NCBI RefSeq assembly: GCF_001518015.1
Contig: NZ_LPUY01000098.1
Span: forward strand, 1 to 37,551
DNA length: 37,551 bases
Direction: 5' to 3'
Source: Tritonibacter horizontis
GTDB taxonomy: Bacteria; Pseudomonadota; Alphaproteobacteria; Rhodobacterales; Rhodobacteraceae
Both the position numbers and the translations under genes were made by a program. The notes under the pieces are model-generated. The model ran no database searches. It was not told the DNA's origin and saw only the letters and a list, made by a program, of their open reading frames with translations. Positions 7,889 through 16,535 of the stretch are shown here, in pieces; within the stretch, counting starts at the first letter, position 1; every line of letters begins with the position of its first letter.

Positions 7889-9709
7889 ATGACAGCCCCT
7901 GTGGAGCCAAACCCCGTGGAGCCAAAGGGCTCGCCCCCGCCTGCACCACCCAAACGCCCACCGCCCAAGCGGATGGTGTCGCGGTCCCGCACGATCTCCT
8001 GGCGGGTGCGATTGGCGCTGGTGGTGTTCATGGCGATTGCGGGAACCACCGTATGGTTCACAAATACCACCCTGACCCATAGTTTCACCGAAACGACCCG
8101 GAACCGGGCAGAGCTGCGACTGGCGCTCTATTCCGGTAACCTTGTCAGCGAACTGCGGCGCCACGCGATTGTGCCGCAATTGTTGTCTCGGGATCAGGCG
8201 CTGATCTCTGCGTTGCAAAGCCAGGACTTTTCCCTTTCGACGCAAAGGCTGATTTCCTTTGTCGATGAAATCGGTGCTGCCTCGATCACGCTGATGGATC
8301 GTGACGGTCGCACCGTGGCGGCGACAGACCGGGTTCGGCTGGGCGAAACCTATCGCAATGCCGCCTATTTCGTCGAGGCGATCCGGTCGAACGCCACGGT
8401 GTTTTCGGTGATCCCGCGCGAGGTGCGTGGCTATCAGTTCACCTATTCGCGGCGCCTGATCGACAGCAGTGGTACGCTCGGCGTGATCATGGTCGAGGTG
8501 GACCTGCAGAAGTTCGAACGCGCCTGGGCGGGGATTTCGGATGCGGTCATGGTGGCGGACAGTACCGGCACCATCGTCATGGCGACCGAGGCCCGCTGGC
8601 GCGGCCTGTCCGAAGCCGAAGCGTTGAAGGAACAGACCCCCGAAGGCGCGATCCAGCGCGCGATCCGCGCGACGGCCGATTGGAACGCCTTGCCGACGGA
8701 TGTCTATCTGCAGGGCGAAGCGGTCATGCGGCTGGAAACACGGGTGCCGTTCCAGGGCTGGCGCATGATGTCCTACACCACCTACGATTCCATTCGGGAG
8801 CAGGTGAACGCGGTGATCGCGCTCGAAATCATGGGATTTGCGATTCTGCTGGCGTTGGCCTTCTATGCGCTCAGCCGGAAAACGGCGCTGCGGATGGCCT
8901 TGTTTCAGCGGGAGTCGGCGGAGCTTCGCGTGCTGAACGCCCGGCTGCAGCGGGAAATCGCCGAACGCGAACGCATGCAGGAGACCCTCGCGGTGGCCGA
9001 ACAGAGCCTCGCGCAGAGTTCCAAACTGGCCGCTCTGGGAGAGATGTCAGCGGCGGTCAGCCATGAGCTGAACCAACCGCTTGCCGCGATGAAGACCTAT
9101 CTGGCGGGCGCGCGTTTGCTGTTGCAACGCAACCGGCCCGAAGAGGCGCTGTCATCCTTTGGGCGGATCGACGATCTGATCGAGCGGATGGGGGCCATCA
9201 CCCGCCAGCTGAAGTCCTATGCGCGCAAAGGGGGCGATGCGTTCAGCCCTGTAAATATGGCGGATGCGCTGGCGTCATCGCTTTCGATGATGGAACCGCA
9301 ACTGCGTCAGAGGCATGTGAAAATTACCCGTATACTTCCCGATCAACCGGTCTATGTCATGGCAGACCGGATGCGGCTGGAACAGGTGATGGTCAACCTC
9401 TTGCGAAATGCGCTGGACGCCACCAAATCGGTGGACGAACCCGAGGTGGAGATCCTGCTGGCTGCCGGTGAGACGGCGACGCTTGCGGTACGGGACAATG
9501 GCGACGGCATTCAGGATTTCGACAACCTGTTTGAACCGTTTTACACGACCAAGCAGCCCGGCGACGGCGTTGGCTTGGGACTTGCCATCTCCTCGGGGAT
9601 CGTGAACGACCTGGGCGGTCGGCTCACGGCCCGCAACTCCGAAGCAGGGGGGGCGGTATTTGAAATGCAATTGCCGATCCTTGTGGACGGCATGGAGGCC
9701 GCCGAGTAG
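7889..9709 (+). CDS. dctB: DctB-like sensor histidine kinase
   Basis: This is a 606-residue inner-membrane kinase. Residues 1-36 form a Pro-rich cytoplasmic tail. TM1 is about 38-58, a periplasmic sensor region of the PDC/Cache type runs to about 303, and TM2 is about 306-327. A short coiled coil leads to the H box SAAVSHELNQPLAAMK with phospho-acceptor H392. The N box (VMVNLLRNALDA), a G1 motif (DNGDGI) and a G2 motif (GLGLAISSGIV) complete the ATPase domain. The architecture and the HELNQPL type of H box match DctB, which senses C4-dicarboxylates. No dicarboxylate transporter gene is nearby, so the ligand is inferred from family only. The partner regulator starts 26 bases downstream. The ribosome site before 7889 is weak. 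Confidence 0.82.
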   Translation: MTAPVEPNPVEPKGSPPPAPPKRPPPKRMVSRSRTISWRVRLALVVFMAIAGTTVWFTNTTLTHSFTETTRNRAELRLALYSGNLVSELRRHAIVPQLLSRDQALISALQSQDFSLSTQRLISFVDEIGAASITLMDRDGRTVAATDRVRLGETYRNAAYFVEAIRSNATVFSVIPREVRGYQFTYSRRLIDSSGTLGVIMVEVDLQKFERAWAGISDAVMVADSTGTIVMATEARWRGLSEAEALKEQTPEGAIQRAIRATADWNALPTDVYLQGEAVMRLETRVPFQGWRMMSYTTYDSIREQVNAVIALEIMGFAILLALAFYALSRKTALRMALFQRESAELRVLNARLQREIAERERMQETLAVAEQSLAQSSKLAALGEMSAAVSHELNQPLAAMKTYLAGARLLLQRNRPEEALSSFGRIDDLIERMGAITRQLKSYARKGGDAFSPVNMADALASSLSMMEPQLRQRHVKITRILPDQPVYVMADRMRLEQVMVNLLRNALDATKSVDEPEVEILLAAGETATLAVRDNGDGIQDFDNLFEPFYTTKQPGDGVGLGLAISSGIVNDLGGRLTARNSEAGGAVFEMQLPILVDGMEAAE

Positions 9710-9735
9710 GGCGGCGGGATGTTGGAGGGCCGTAT

Positions 9736-11073
9736 ATGGCACAGGCTATGAAAATTGCGATCGTGGATGACGAGCAGGATATGCGCCAGTCGATCAGCCA
9801 ATGGCTGGCACTGTCGGGATATGACACGGAAACCTTTGCCAGCGCCGAAGACGCGCTGAAGACCTTGGGGCCTGACTATCCGGGGATCGTGATTTCCGAC
9901 ATCAAGATGCCCGGCATGGACGGGATGCAGTTTCTCAAAAAGCTGATGGGCTCGGACAGTTCGCTTCCGGTGATCATGATTACCGGCCATGGCGATGTGC
10001 CGATGGCGGTCGAGGCGATGCGGGTCGGGGCGTTTGATTTCCTCGAAAAGCCCTTTAACCCGGATCGGATGTCAGAGCTGGCGAAACGCGCCACCGGTGC
10101 GCGTCGGCTGACCATGGACACCCGTGCCCTGCGGCGCGAATTGTCCGATGGCGGCCAGATCATGAAAAAGCTGATCGGGATCAGCCCGGTGATGGATCGT
10201 CTGCGTGAAGATATCCTGGACCTTGGCCAGGCCGACGGACATGTGTTGATCGACGGTGAAACCGGCACCGGCAAGACACTGGTGGCCCATGCCCTGCATG
10301 CGGTGGGCAGCCGGGCGGGTAAAAAATTCGTGCTGGTCTCCTGCGCCGCATTGGAAGAGGCGGCATTGGCCAAACGCCTGTTTGGTCCGATGCAGCCCGA
10401 GGACAGCATGCTGCCTGCGGTGGAAGAAGCACGCGGCGGGACGCTGGTTCTGGAGGACATCGAGGCGCTGAGCGAGCCGCTGCAAGCGAAGCTCCTGAGC
10501 TTTATCAACGAACAGGGCACGCCGGGCGAAACCCGCATCATCGCGATTTCCAACCTGCAAGAAGCGGGCAAAACCTCTGAAGACGTGCTGCGGGCTGACC
10601 TGTTTTACCGTCTGGCCGCCCTGCGTATCACAGTGCCACCGCTGCGGCAGCGGGGCGAGGATATTCTGACCCTGTTCACCCGCCTTAGCGAGCAGTTCTC
10701 GGAAGAATACGGTTGCGATGCGCCGCAGGTGACGGCGCAAGAGGCCGCCCAGCTGTTGCAAGCCCCTTGGCCGGGCAACGTGCGCCAGTTGATCAACGTT
10801 GCGGAGCGGGCGGTGCTGCAATCACGTCGCGGCTCCGGCACCATCGCGTCGTTGTTGATGAGCGATCACGAAGACATGCAGCCAGTGATGACAACCGAGG
10901 GCAAGCCGCTCAAGGAATATGTCGAGGCCTTTGAACGGATGCTGATCGACAACACCATGCGCCGCCACAAGGGCTCTATCGCGTCGGTGATGGACGAGCT
11001 GTGTTTGCCGCGCCGGACGCTGAACGAGAAAATGGCGAAATATGGTCTGCAACGTTCCGACTACCTCGGGTAG
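9736..11073 (+). CDS. dctD: DctD-like NtrC-family response regulator lacking GAFTGA
   Basis: This 445-residue regulator has three parts. The receiver domain (5-118) holds phospho-acceptor D55 and K105. The AAA+ domain (140-365) holds Walker A GETGTGKT (174-181), an altered Walker B GGTLVLED (234-241), and the conserved ADLFYRLAALRI and PWPGNVRQL segments. The Fis-type helix-turn-helix (405-445) includes RRTLNEKMAKYG. The usual GAFTGA loop, which touches sigma-54, should fall near 217-226. The sequence there is FGPMQPEDSMLPAVE, with no trace of it. Walker B has ED where DE is normal. Sigma-54 activation is therefore doubtful. Rhodobacter NtrC is a known relative that lost GAFTGA and works with the main sigma factor. 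GGAGGG lies six bases before the start. Confidence 0.83.
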   Translation: MAQAMKIAIVDDEQDMRQSISQWLALSGYDTETFASAEDALKTLGPDYPGIVISDIKMPGMDGMQFLKKLMGSDSSLPVIMITGHGDVPMAVEAMRVGAFDFLEKPFNPDRMSELAKRATGARRLTMDTRALRRELSDGGQIMKKLIGISPVMDRLREDILDLGQADGHVLIDGETGTGKTLVAHALHAVGSRAGKKFVLVSCAALEEAALAKRLFGPMQPEDSMLPAVEEARGGTLVLEDIEALSEPLQAKLLSFINEQGTPGETRIIAISNLQEAGKTSEDVLRADLFYRLAALRITVPPLRQRGEDILTLFTRLSEQFSEEYGCDAPQVTAQEAAQLLQAPWPGNVRQLINVAERAVLQSRRGSGTIASLLMSDHEDMQPVMTTEGKPLKEYVEAFERMLIDNTMRRHKGSIASVMDELCLPRRTLNEKMAKYGLQRSDYLG

Positions 11074-11082
11074 CGCGCCAGC

Positions 11083-11784
11083 ATGACCCTGCCGGCGGCA
11101 TATCTTTTCGACATGGACGGGCTGCTCCTGGATACGGAGCGGTTGACGCTGGCGGCGTTTCTGGATTGTGCGGAGGCGTTCGATCTGGAAACGGCAAAAA
11201 TGGAGCCGTTCTTCATGTCGCTGGTCGGGATCTCGGCGGCGCGCAGTGACGAGATGTTGCTGGCATTCCTGGGGCCTGACCGGGACGCCGCGCGGGTCGT
11301 CGCGATGTGGCGCGACCGCCTTGCCGCACGTCTTGCAGAGGCGGTGCCTGTCAAACCCACGGTGCGTGACACCCTGCAGGCGCTGACGGCGCAGGGGGGC
11401 CGGATGGCAGTTGTCACATCGACCCTGGGCGACAAGGCCCGTCACCACCTGGACCGCGCGGGCCTGTTGTCGCATTTCCAGTTTGTGCTGGGCGGCGACG
11501 AAGTGTCGGCCAACAAACCTGATCCGGCGCCTTATCGTGAGGCGGCAGAGCGGTTGTCGCTGCCGCCATCGGCCTGCGCGGCGTTTGAGGACAGCGACTA
11601 TGGCATTACGGCTGCCGCGGCGGCCGGGTGCTGCGCCGTTCAGATCCCCGATCTGCGTCTGGCCACACAGCCTTTTCCGGATGTCGGACAGCTGTTTGCC
11701 CCAACCCTGGAACAGGCGGTTGCGGCGGCGCAGGGACGGTTTGCGCAGGCGCCTGGCGGACAGAATGCGGAGAATTTAGGGTAA
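11083..11784 (+). CDS. HAD-superfamily phosphatase (beta-phosphoglucomutase-like)
   Basis: This 233-residue soluble hydrolase has the DxD motif LFDMDGLLLDTE (nucleophile D10, acid/base D12). The helical cap of subfamily I runs to about residue 85, followed by VVTST (motif II), NKPDPAPY (motif III Lys) and EDSDYGITAA (motif IV). These features fit the CbbY/phosphoglucomutase-like group, which acts on sugar phosphates or similar metabolites. The substrate cannot be read from sequence. The ATG lies nine bases after the dctD stop, so it is probably cotranscribed, with no obvious functional link. Confidence 0.83.
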   Translation: MTLPAAYLFDMDGLLLDTERLTLAAFLDCAEAFDLETAKMEPFFMSLVGISAARSDEMLLAFLGPDRDAARVVAMWRDRLAARLAEAVPVKPTVRDTLQALTAQGGRMAVVTSTLGDKARHHLDRAGLLSHFQFVLGGDEVSANKPDPAPYREAAERLSLPPSACAAFEDSDYGITAAAAAGCCAVQIPDLRLATQPFPDVGQLFAPTLEQAVAAAQGRFAQAPGGQNAENLG

Positions 11785-12375
11785 ATCTGTTGCATTGCCC
11801 TGGAAAACCTGTCGCGGCCTCAATGGTGCCTTAACCATGCCACTGGAAATTGCGGACATGGCTTGAAATTCGCTTTCGCAGCGGCGTGGCGTAGAATGAC
11901 CATTGTCATTACCTATCCACAGGCCTTATGCTGAACCTACGGACATCGCCTATGTCGACGTCCATACATGAGATTTTCTGTCTTTCAGATCCGACTGGCC
12001 AACGCCGGGATGTGACGACAGACCAGTTCGTCCCGCAAGCTGCGGGGCTGTTGAGTGCCTGCTTTGTTGGTGTCCAATGCGACAGTGACAAGGAGGAAAT
12101 AACGGGCAGGGATCGGGACAACCCCACCTGTCGGAGAAGAACCGCGATGATGCGCGCGAGAGTATTGAGCAAGACAGCAGGTTTTCCGCAGCGATGTCGG
12201 AACCCCCAGTCTTGCACTGCTTTGTTCCCTGCGCCGTCGGAAGTCGCCCTGACAAGACACCACCCACAACATGTTCGTCCGCCGGGTCCTCGGGCCGGGG
12301 CTGCGACTTCGGTCCGCTGTCCCGTGATCCTGACGCAGCGGCGACTGAGGCTGGCATGGTGCACCAAAAGGACTA
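11785..12375 (+). other. Long leader region of rne
   Basis: These 591 bases precede rne. I see a dyad AATGAC-N4-GTCATT at 11895-11910, a stable hairpin at 12030-12048 (CCCGCA/TGCGGG plus two more pairs), and an AGGAGG at 12091-12096 with no ATG or GTG at a usable distance. The last 250 bases are GC-rich and can form several more stems. A frame runs through it (11928-12467) and past the rne start, but it overlaps rne out of frame and has no recognisable features. In E. coli the rne leader is long and mediates autoregulation. A similar role here is an inference. Confidence 0.5.
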
Positions 12376-15267
12376 ATGGCGAAGAAAATGCTGATCGACG
12401 CCACCCACGCGGAAGAAACCCGCGTCGTGGTGGTGGATGGAAACAAGGTCGAGGAATTCGACTTTGAATCCGAAAACAAGCGCCAGCTTGCTGGCAATAT
12501 TTACCTCGCAAAAGTAACCCGCGTCGAACCTTCGTTGCAGGCGGCTTTTGTGGACTATGGCGGCAACCGCCATGGGTTCCTTGCGTTTTCCGAAATCCAT
12601 CCGGACTACTATCAGATCCCCGTCGCGGACCGTGAGGCCCTGATGGAAGAAGAGCGCGCCTATGCGGAATCGATGCGCGCCAAGGATGAGGACGAAGACG
12701 AACCCAAGCCGAAAAAACGGTCCCGGTCGCGCAGCAAGACGCGCGCCGAAAAGACCACCAGCAGCGATGCTGTTGAAACACGGGATGCCTCGGCTCCGTC
12801 CGGCGAGATCTCCGGCATGGAGACCATCGACCTCGGCGAGGAGACATCCGATGTCGCTGACGTGCCCGAAGGCGAGGCGACAGCCGTTGTCACCGACCCG
12901 ACCGAAGCCGCTGACGAGCAGTCTCAGGCCGCTTCGTCGGCGCCGGATGACGTGGCCGAAGGCGAGGCGACAGCCGGTACCGAGACGGACAGCGACGACA
13001 GCGAGAGTGACGCCGATGAGGCAGAGCTTGCGGACGATTCTGACACCGTGACCACCGCAAAGGCCGCCGATGCCGCGTCCAAGGACGACAGCATCGAGTC
13101 GGTTGCCGATGACGATGATCAAGAAGACATTCGTCCGCAGCGCAAACCGCGCCCGCGCCGTTACAAGATCCAGGAAGTGATCAAGGTCCGCCAGGTTCTG
13201 CTGGTTCAGGTCGTGAAAGAAGAGCGCGGCAACAAAGGCGCGGCGCTGACCACCTATCTGTCTCTGGCCGGTCGCTATTGTGTGCTGATGCCGAACACCG
13301 CCCGTGGCGGTGGCATCTCGCGCAAGATCACCAATGCTGTCGACCGCAAGAAACTGAAAGAAATCGCCACCGAGCTTGATGTGCCGCAGGGCGCAGGTCT
13401 GATCGTGCGCACCGCCGGTGCCAAGCGGACCAAGGCCGAGATCAAGCGCGACTATGAATATCTGCAACGTCTTTGGGAGCAGATCCGCGAGCTGACGCTG
13501 AAATCCATCGCGCCCGCAAAGATCTACGAAGAAGGCGATCTGATCAAACGCTCGATCCGCGACCTGTATAATCGTGAGATTGACGAGGTTCTGGTCGAGG
13601 GCGAACGCGGCTACCGTATCGCCAAGGACTTCATGAAGATGATCATGCCGTCCCATGCCAAGAACGTGCAGAACTACAACGAGTCACTGCCGCTCTTTGC
13701 GCGCTATCAGGTGGAAAGCTACCTGGCGGGCATGTTCAACCCGACGGTGCAGCTGAAATCGGGTGGCTATATTGTCATCGGTGTCACCGAGGCGCTGGTA
13801 GCGATTGACGTGAACTCCGGTCGGGCGACCAAGGAAGCCTCGATCGAGGAGACCGCGACCAAGACCAACCTGGAGGCCGCCGAAGAGGTCGCCCGCCAGC
13901 TGCGTCTGCGGGACCTTGCGGGCCTTATCGTCATTGACTTTATCGACATGGACGAGCGCAAGAACAACGCCGCCGTCGAGAAAAAGCTGAAAGACAAGCT
14001 GAAAACAGATCGCGCCCGTATTCAGGTGGGCCGGATTTCGGGCTTTGGCCTGTTGGAAATGTCGCGTCAGCGGCTGCGTCCTGGCATGATCGAAGCCACA
14101 ACCGCGCCCTGTTCGCATTGCCATGGCACTGGCCTTATCCGTTCGGATGACAGCATGGCGCTGTCGATCCTGCGCCAGATCGAGGAAGAGGGCACCCGCC
14201 GTCGTTCGCGCGAAGTTCTGGTGAAATGTCCTGTGGATATTGCCAACTACCTGATGAACCAGAAGCGCGAGCATATTGCGCAGATCGAACAGCGCTATGG
14301 TCTGTCCGTGCGCATCGAAGGGGACGTCAAGCTGGTCAGCCCGGATTTCTCGTTGGAGAAATTCAAGACCGCGTCGCGTAGCATCGCGGTGGCGACTGGG
14401 CCTGTTGTTTCGGTCGATACCTCCATCATGGATCAGGTCGATGCCGGAGCCGAAGAGGCCGAGATCGAGGTTGAGGTCGAGGACGAAGATGACGCCGTGC
14501 CGGAGACGGTGACCACCAATGACGAGGGTGGCGACGGTGAGGCAAAACCCAAGCGCAAGCGGCGCCGGCGTCGGCGCAAGAAGCCGTCGAATGGCGACAA
14601 TGGGTCGGACAACGGCGAGGCGCAGACCTCCTCGAACGCTGACGGTGCAGAGACGCAGACCGACAGCTCCGCCGGGTCGGCTGGCGCTGAAGAGGCTGGC
14701 GATACGTCGACCGATGACGCCACCACTGAGACAACGGTTGATGTTGGCGACGCAGAGCCAAAGAAGAAGACCCGCACGCGCACCCGCAGCCGGTCACGCA
14801 AAAAGCCGGAGCCCGTGCCCGCGTCGAATCCTGAGGTGAGCGAAGCCGCCACGGATCAGGCTGGTGGCGAGGCAGAAGCTGCCGTGGCGGAGGCCACGTT
14901 GGCAGCGGCGCCCGAAAGCGAGCCCGTCGCGGTTGCTGACGCGGCGGCGACGCCTGCGGAGGTCCCGGCTGAGGTCGTGACCGAGGCCCCCGAAACGGCT
15001 GCCGACAGCACCGTGGTGGAGCCTGGTGCATCGCCTGTGGCGGCGGAGCCTTCGGCGGAAACCGGATCAGAGCCGGACGCGGCTGTGGCAGCACCGGAAT
15101 CCACTGCTGAACCTGTGGCCGAAGCGGCAGAAGCAGATGCGGAGGGTGAGACGACTGTCCAACCCACTGCTGAGCCTGAACTGGAGAAAGAGCTGGCCGT
15201 TGCCGAGCCCGAACCGCAAAAGCCTGCCAAACCGAAACGCCGTGGCTGGTGGTCTGTCGGCGGATGA
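12376..15267 (+). CDS. rne: Ribonuclease E
   Basis: This 963-residue endoribonuclease is the scaffold of the RNA degradosome. The N-terminal S1 domain begins at GNIYLAKVTRVEPSLQAAF and is interrupted at about residues 97-255 by an acidic low-complexity insert. It resumes at RRYKIQEVIKVRQVLLVQV. The catalytic DNase I-like region keeps both metal ligands: D478 in AIDVNSGRAT and D521 in VIDFIDMD. The zinc-link is C579-S-H-C582. After about residue 690 the tail alternates Lys/Arg-rich clusters with Glu/Ala-rich stretches and ends in KRRGWWSVGG. A terminal GWW motif is known in Caulobacter RNase E as the polynucleotide phosphorylase docking site. AAGGA lies six bases before the ATG. Confidence 0.97.
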   Translation: MAKKMLIDATHAEETRVVVVDGNKVEEFDFESENKRQLAGNIYLAKVTRVEPSLQAAFVDYGGNRHGFLAFSEIHPDYYQIPVADREALMEEERAYAESMRAKDEDEDEPKPKKRSRSRSKTRAEKTTSSDAVETRDASAPSGEISGMETIDLGEETSDVADVPEGEATAVVTDPTEAADEQSQAASSAPDDVAEGEATAGTETDSDDSESDADEAELADDSDTVTTAKAADAASKDDSIESVADDDDQEDIRPQRKPRPRRYKIQEVIKVRQVLLVQVVKEERGNKGAALTTYLSLAGRYCVLMPNTARGGGISRKITNAVDRKKLKEIATELDVPQGAGLIVRTAGAKRTKAEIKRDYEYLQRLWEQIRELTLKSIAPAKIYEEGDLIKRSIRDLYNREIDEVLVEGERGYRIAKDFMKMIMPSHAKNVQNYNESLPLFARYQVESYLAGMFNPTVQLKSGGYIVIGVTEALVAIDVNSGRATKEASIEETATKTNLEAAEEVARQLRLRDLAGLIVIDFIDMDERKNNAAVEKKLKDKLKTDRARIQVGRISGFGLLEMSRQRLRPGMIEATTAPCSHCHGTGLIRSDDSMALSILRQIEEEGTRRRSREVLVKCPVDIANYLMNQKREHIAQIEQRYGLSVRIEGDVKLVSPDFSLEKFKTASRSIAVATGPVVSVDTSIMDQVDAGAEEAEIEVEVEDEDDAVPETVTTNDEGGDGEAKPKRKRRRRRRKKPSNGDNGSDNGEAQTSSNADGAETQTDSSAGSAGAEEAGDTSTDDATTETTVDVGDAEPKKKTRTRTRSRSRKKPEPVPASNPEVSEAATDQAGGEAEAAVAEATLAAAPESEPVAVADAAATPAEVPAEVVTEAPETAADSTVVEPGASPVAAEPSAETGSEPDAAVAAPESTAEPVAEAAEADAEGETTVQPTAEPELEKELAVAEPEPQKPAKPKRRGWWSVGG
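12858..12976 (+). repeat. Internal direct repeat inside the acidic insert of rne
   Basis: The 29 bases at 12858-12886 recur at 12948-12976 with one mismatch (12865 versus 12955), exactly 90 bases apart and in frame. They encode DVPEGEATA and DVAEGEATA. The codon-level identity suggests a recent duplication, or homogenisation, within the disordered insert. Confidence 0.85.
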
Positions 15268-15297
15268 GGCTGCTTGCATCACACGTCCTGCACAAAG

Positions 15298-15328
15298 AAA
15301 AGGCGACCCTATGCGGGGTCGCCTTTTT
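15298..15328. terminator. Bidirectional rho-independent terminator between rne and tusA-like gene
   Basis: AAAAGGCGACCC (15298-15309) pairs perfectly with GGGTCGCCTTTT (15316-15327) around a 6-base loop. An A tract on the left and a T tract on the right let it end rne on the plus strand and the TusA-like gene on the minus strand. Confidence 0.93.
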
Positions 15329-15369
15329 CAGGTCACGGGGATTTGGATCCTTGATCGCATCGGATCTGT

Positions 15370-15618
15370 TCAGCCTTGCGCTTTGATACGCCCCTTGCGG
15401 ATCAGGTAGACTTGATGTGTGGTCTCGTCTTCCAGGCTGAGGAAGGTATGACCCGCTTCATTGCAGAAATGCGGCACATCGATGATGGCTGCCGGATCGT
15501 CGGCCAGGATGCGCAGCACGCTGCCTTCGGGAAGGGGTTCCATCCGCTTTCGCGCCTTGAGCACGGGCAACGGGCACAGGAGGCCAAGGGCGTCCAGAGT
15601 GAGATCGGGTTCGGTCAT
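15370..15618 (-). CDS. TusA-family sulfurtransferase
   Basis: This 82-residue small cytoplasmic protein has the family signature LGLLCPLPVLKARKRM, with the persulfide-carrying C15 in CPxP. The rest fits the TusA fold: VLRILADDPAAIIDVPHFCNEAGH with a second Cys, then a C-terminal strand. The frame extends to 15669, but the ATG at 15618 gives the usual length and has GGGG just upstream. It may relay sulfur for tRNA thiolation or other sulfur transfer; the partner is unknown. It is divergent from ccdA, 95 bases apart. Confidence 0.88.
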   Translation of the reverse strand: MTEPDLTLDALGLLCPLPVLKARKRMEPLPEGSVLRILADDPAAIIDVPHFCNEAGHTFLSLEDETTHQVYLIRKGRIKAQG

Positions 15619-15713
15619 ACCCCAGGGAAATACGCTGCGTGTTACAGCCTGTCCACAGGGATGTGACATCGCGTGCAGGTGACGCCGTGGCGGCGCTGGT
15701 CTAAGGAAGAAAC

Positions 15714-16466
15714 ATGTTTGGAATCGAGATCATAGACGCCAGCCTGCTGCCTGCGATATTCGTCGCACTGGTTGGCGGAATCATCAGCTTTCTCAGCCCC
15801 TGCGTGCTGCCCATTGTGCCGCCCTATCTTGCCTATATGAGCGGTGTCACCATTGGCGAAATCCAAGGCACCGCCGCTGCCCGCCGAAAGGCGATATTGG
15901 CGGCGATGTTCTTTGTGCTTGGATTGTCGACCGTATTTTTGCTGCTGGGGTTCACCGCGTCGGCCTTTGGCGCCTTTGTGCTGCAAAATCAGGTGCTGTT
16001 TGCCCGTGCCTCTGGCGTGGTGGTGATCATCTTTGGTCTGCACTTCCTGTCGGTCTTTCGCATTCCATTGCTCGACCGCGAGGCCCGAATGGAGACCGGC
16101 GAGGCAGGAGGGTCTGTGCTGGGCGCCTATGTGCTGGGGCTGGCATTCGCCTTTGGCTGGACGCCCTGTATCGGCCCGCAACTGGGTGCGATTCTATCCC
16201 TTGCCGCGTCGGAGGCATCCCTCACCCGGGGCACCCTTCTGCTGGGGGTGTATGCGCTTGGACTTGGGGTTCCATTCTTGTTGGCAGCGATTTTCCTCAC
16301 CCGTTCGATGGTGCTGATGAACCGTATCAAGCGCCACATGAGGCTGATTGAACGGATCATGGGCGGGCTGCTGCTCTTGGTCGGGGTTATGCTGGTCACC
16401 GGGCTTTTCTCCAGCTTTTCCTTCTGGCTGCTTGAAACCTTTCCGGCGCTGGCACGGCTGGGCTAA
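15714..16466 (+). CDS. ccdA: Cytochrome c biogenesis protein CcdA
   Basis: This 250-residue inner-membrane protein has six hydrophobic spans. It moves electrons from cytoplasmic thioredoxin to periplasmic thiol proteins such as those of cytochrome c maturation. The redox cysteines are C30 in FLSPCVLPIVPPY and C152 in GWTPCIGPQLG, both in the expected paired context. AAGGAAG lies about six bases before the ATG. No ccm gene is next to it. It stands alone between the TusA-like gene and the hydrolase-P450 pair. Confidence 0.93.
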   Translation: MFGIEIIDASLLPAIFVALVGGIISFLSPCVLPIVPPYLAYMSGVTIGEIQGTAAARRKAILAAMFFVLGLSTVFLLLGFTASAFGAFVLQNQVLFARASGVVVIIFGLHFLSVFRIPLLDREARMETGEAGGSVLGAYVLGLAFAFGWTPCIGPQLGAILSLAASEASLTRGTLLLGVYALGLGVPFLLAAIFLTRSMVLMNRIKRHMRLIERIMGGLLLLVGVMLVTGLFSSFSFWLLETFPALARLG

Positions 16467-16535
16467 GTCTCTGCACAAGCTGACTTACCCTGCGCCGAAA
16501 CCTGCGCTAGGGTTTCGTCAGCAAAGATCAGGACC

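Noticed and set aside
11928-12467. 179-residue frame in the rne leader
   Set aside because: It overlaps the start of rne out of frame, has Arg/Pro-rich composition and lacks a ribosome site; more likely non-coding leader RNA.
12373-13656. 427-residue minus-strand frame opposite rne
   Set aside because: It is a shadow of the acidic, codon-biased 5' half of rne, and nothing in it is recognisable.
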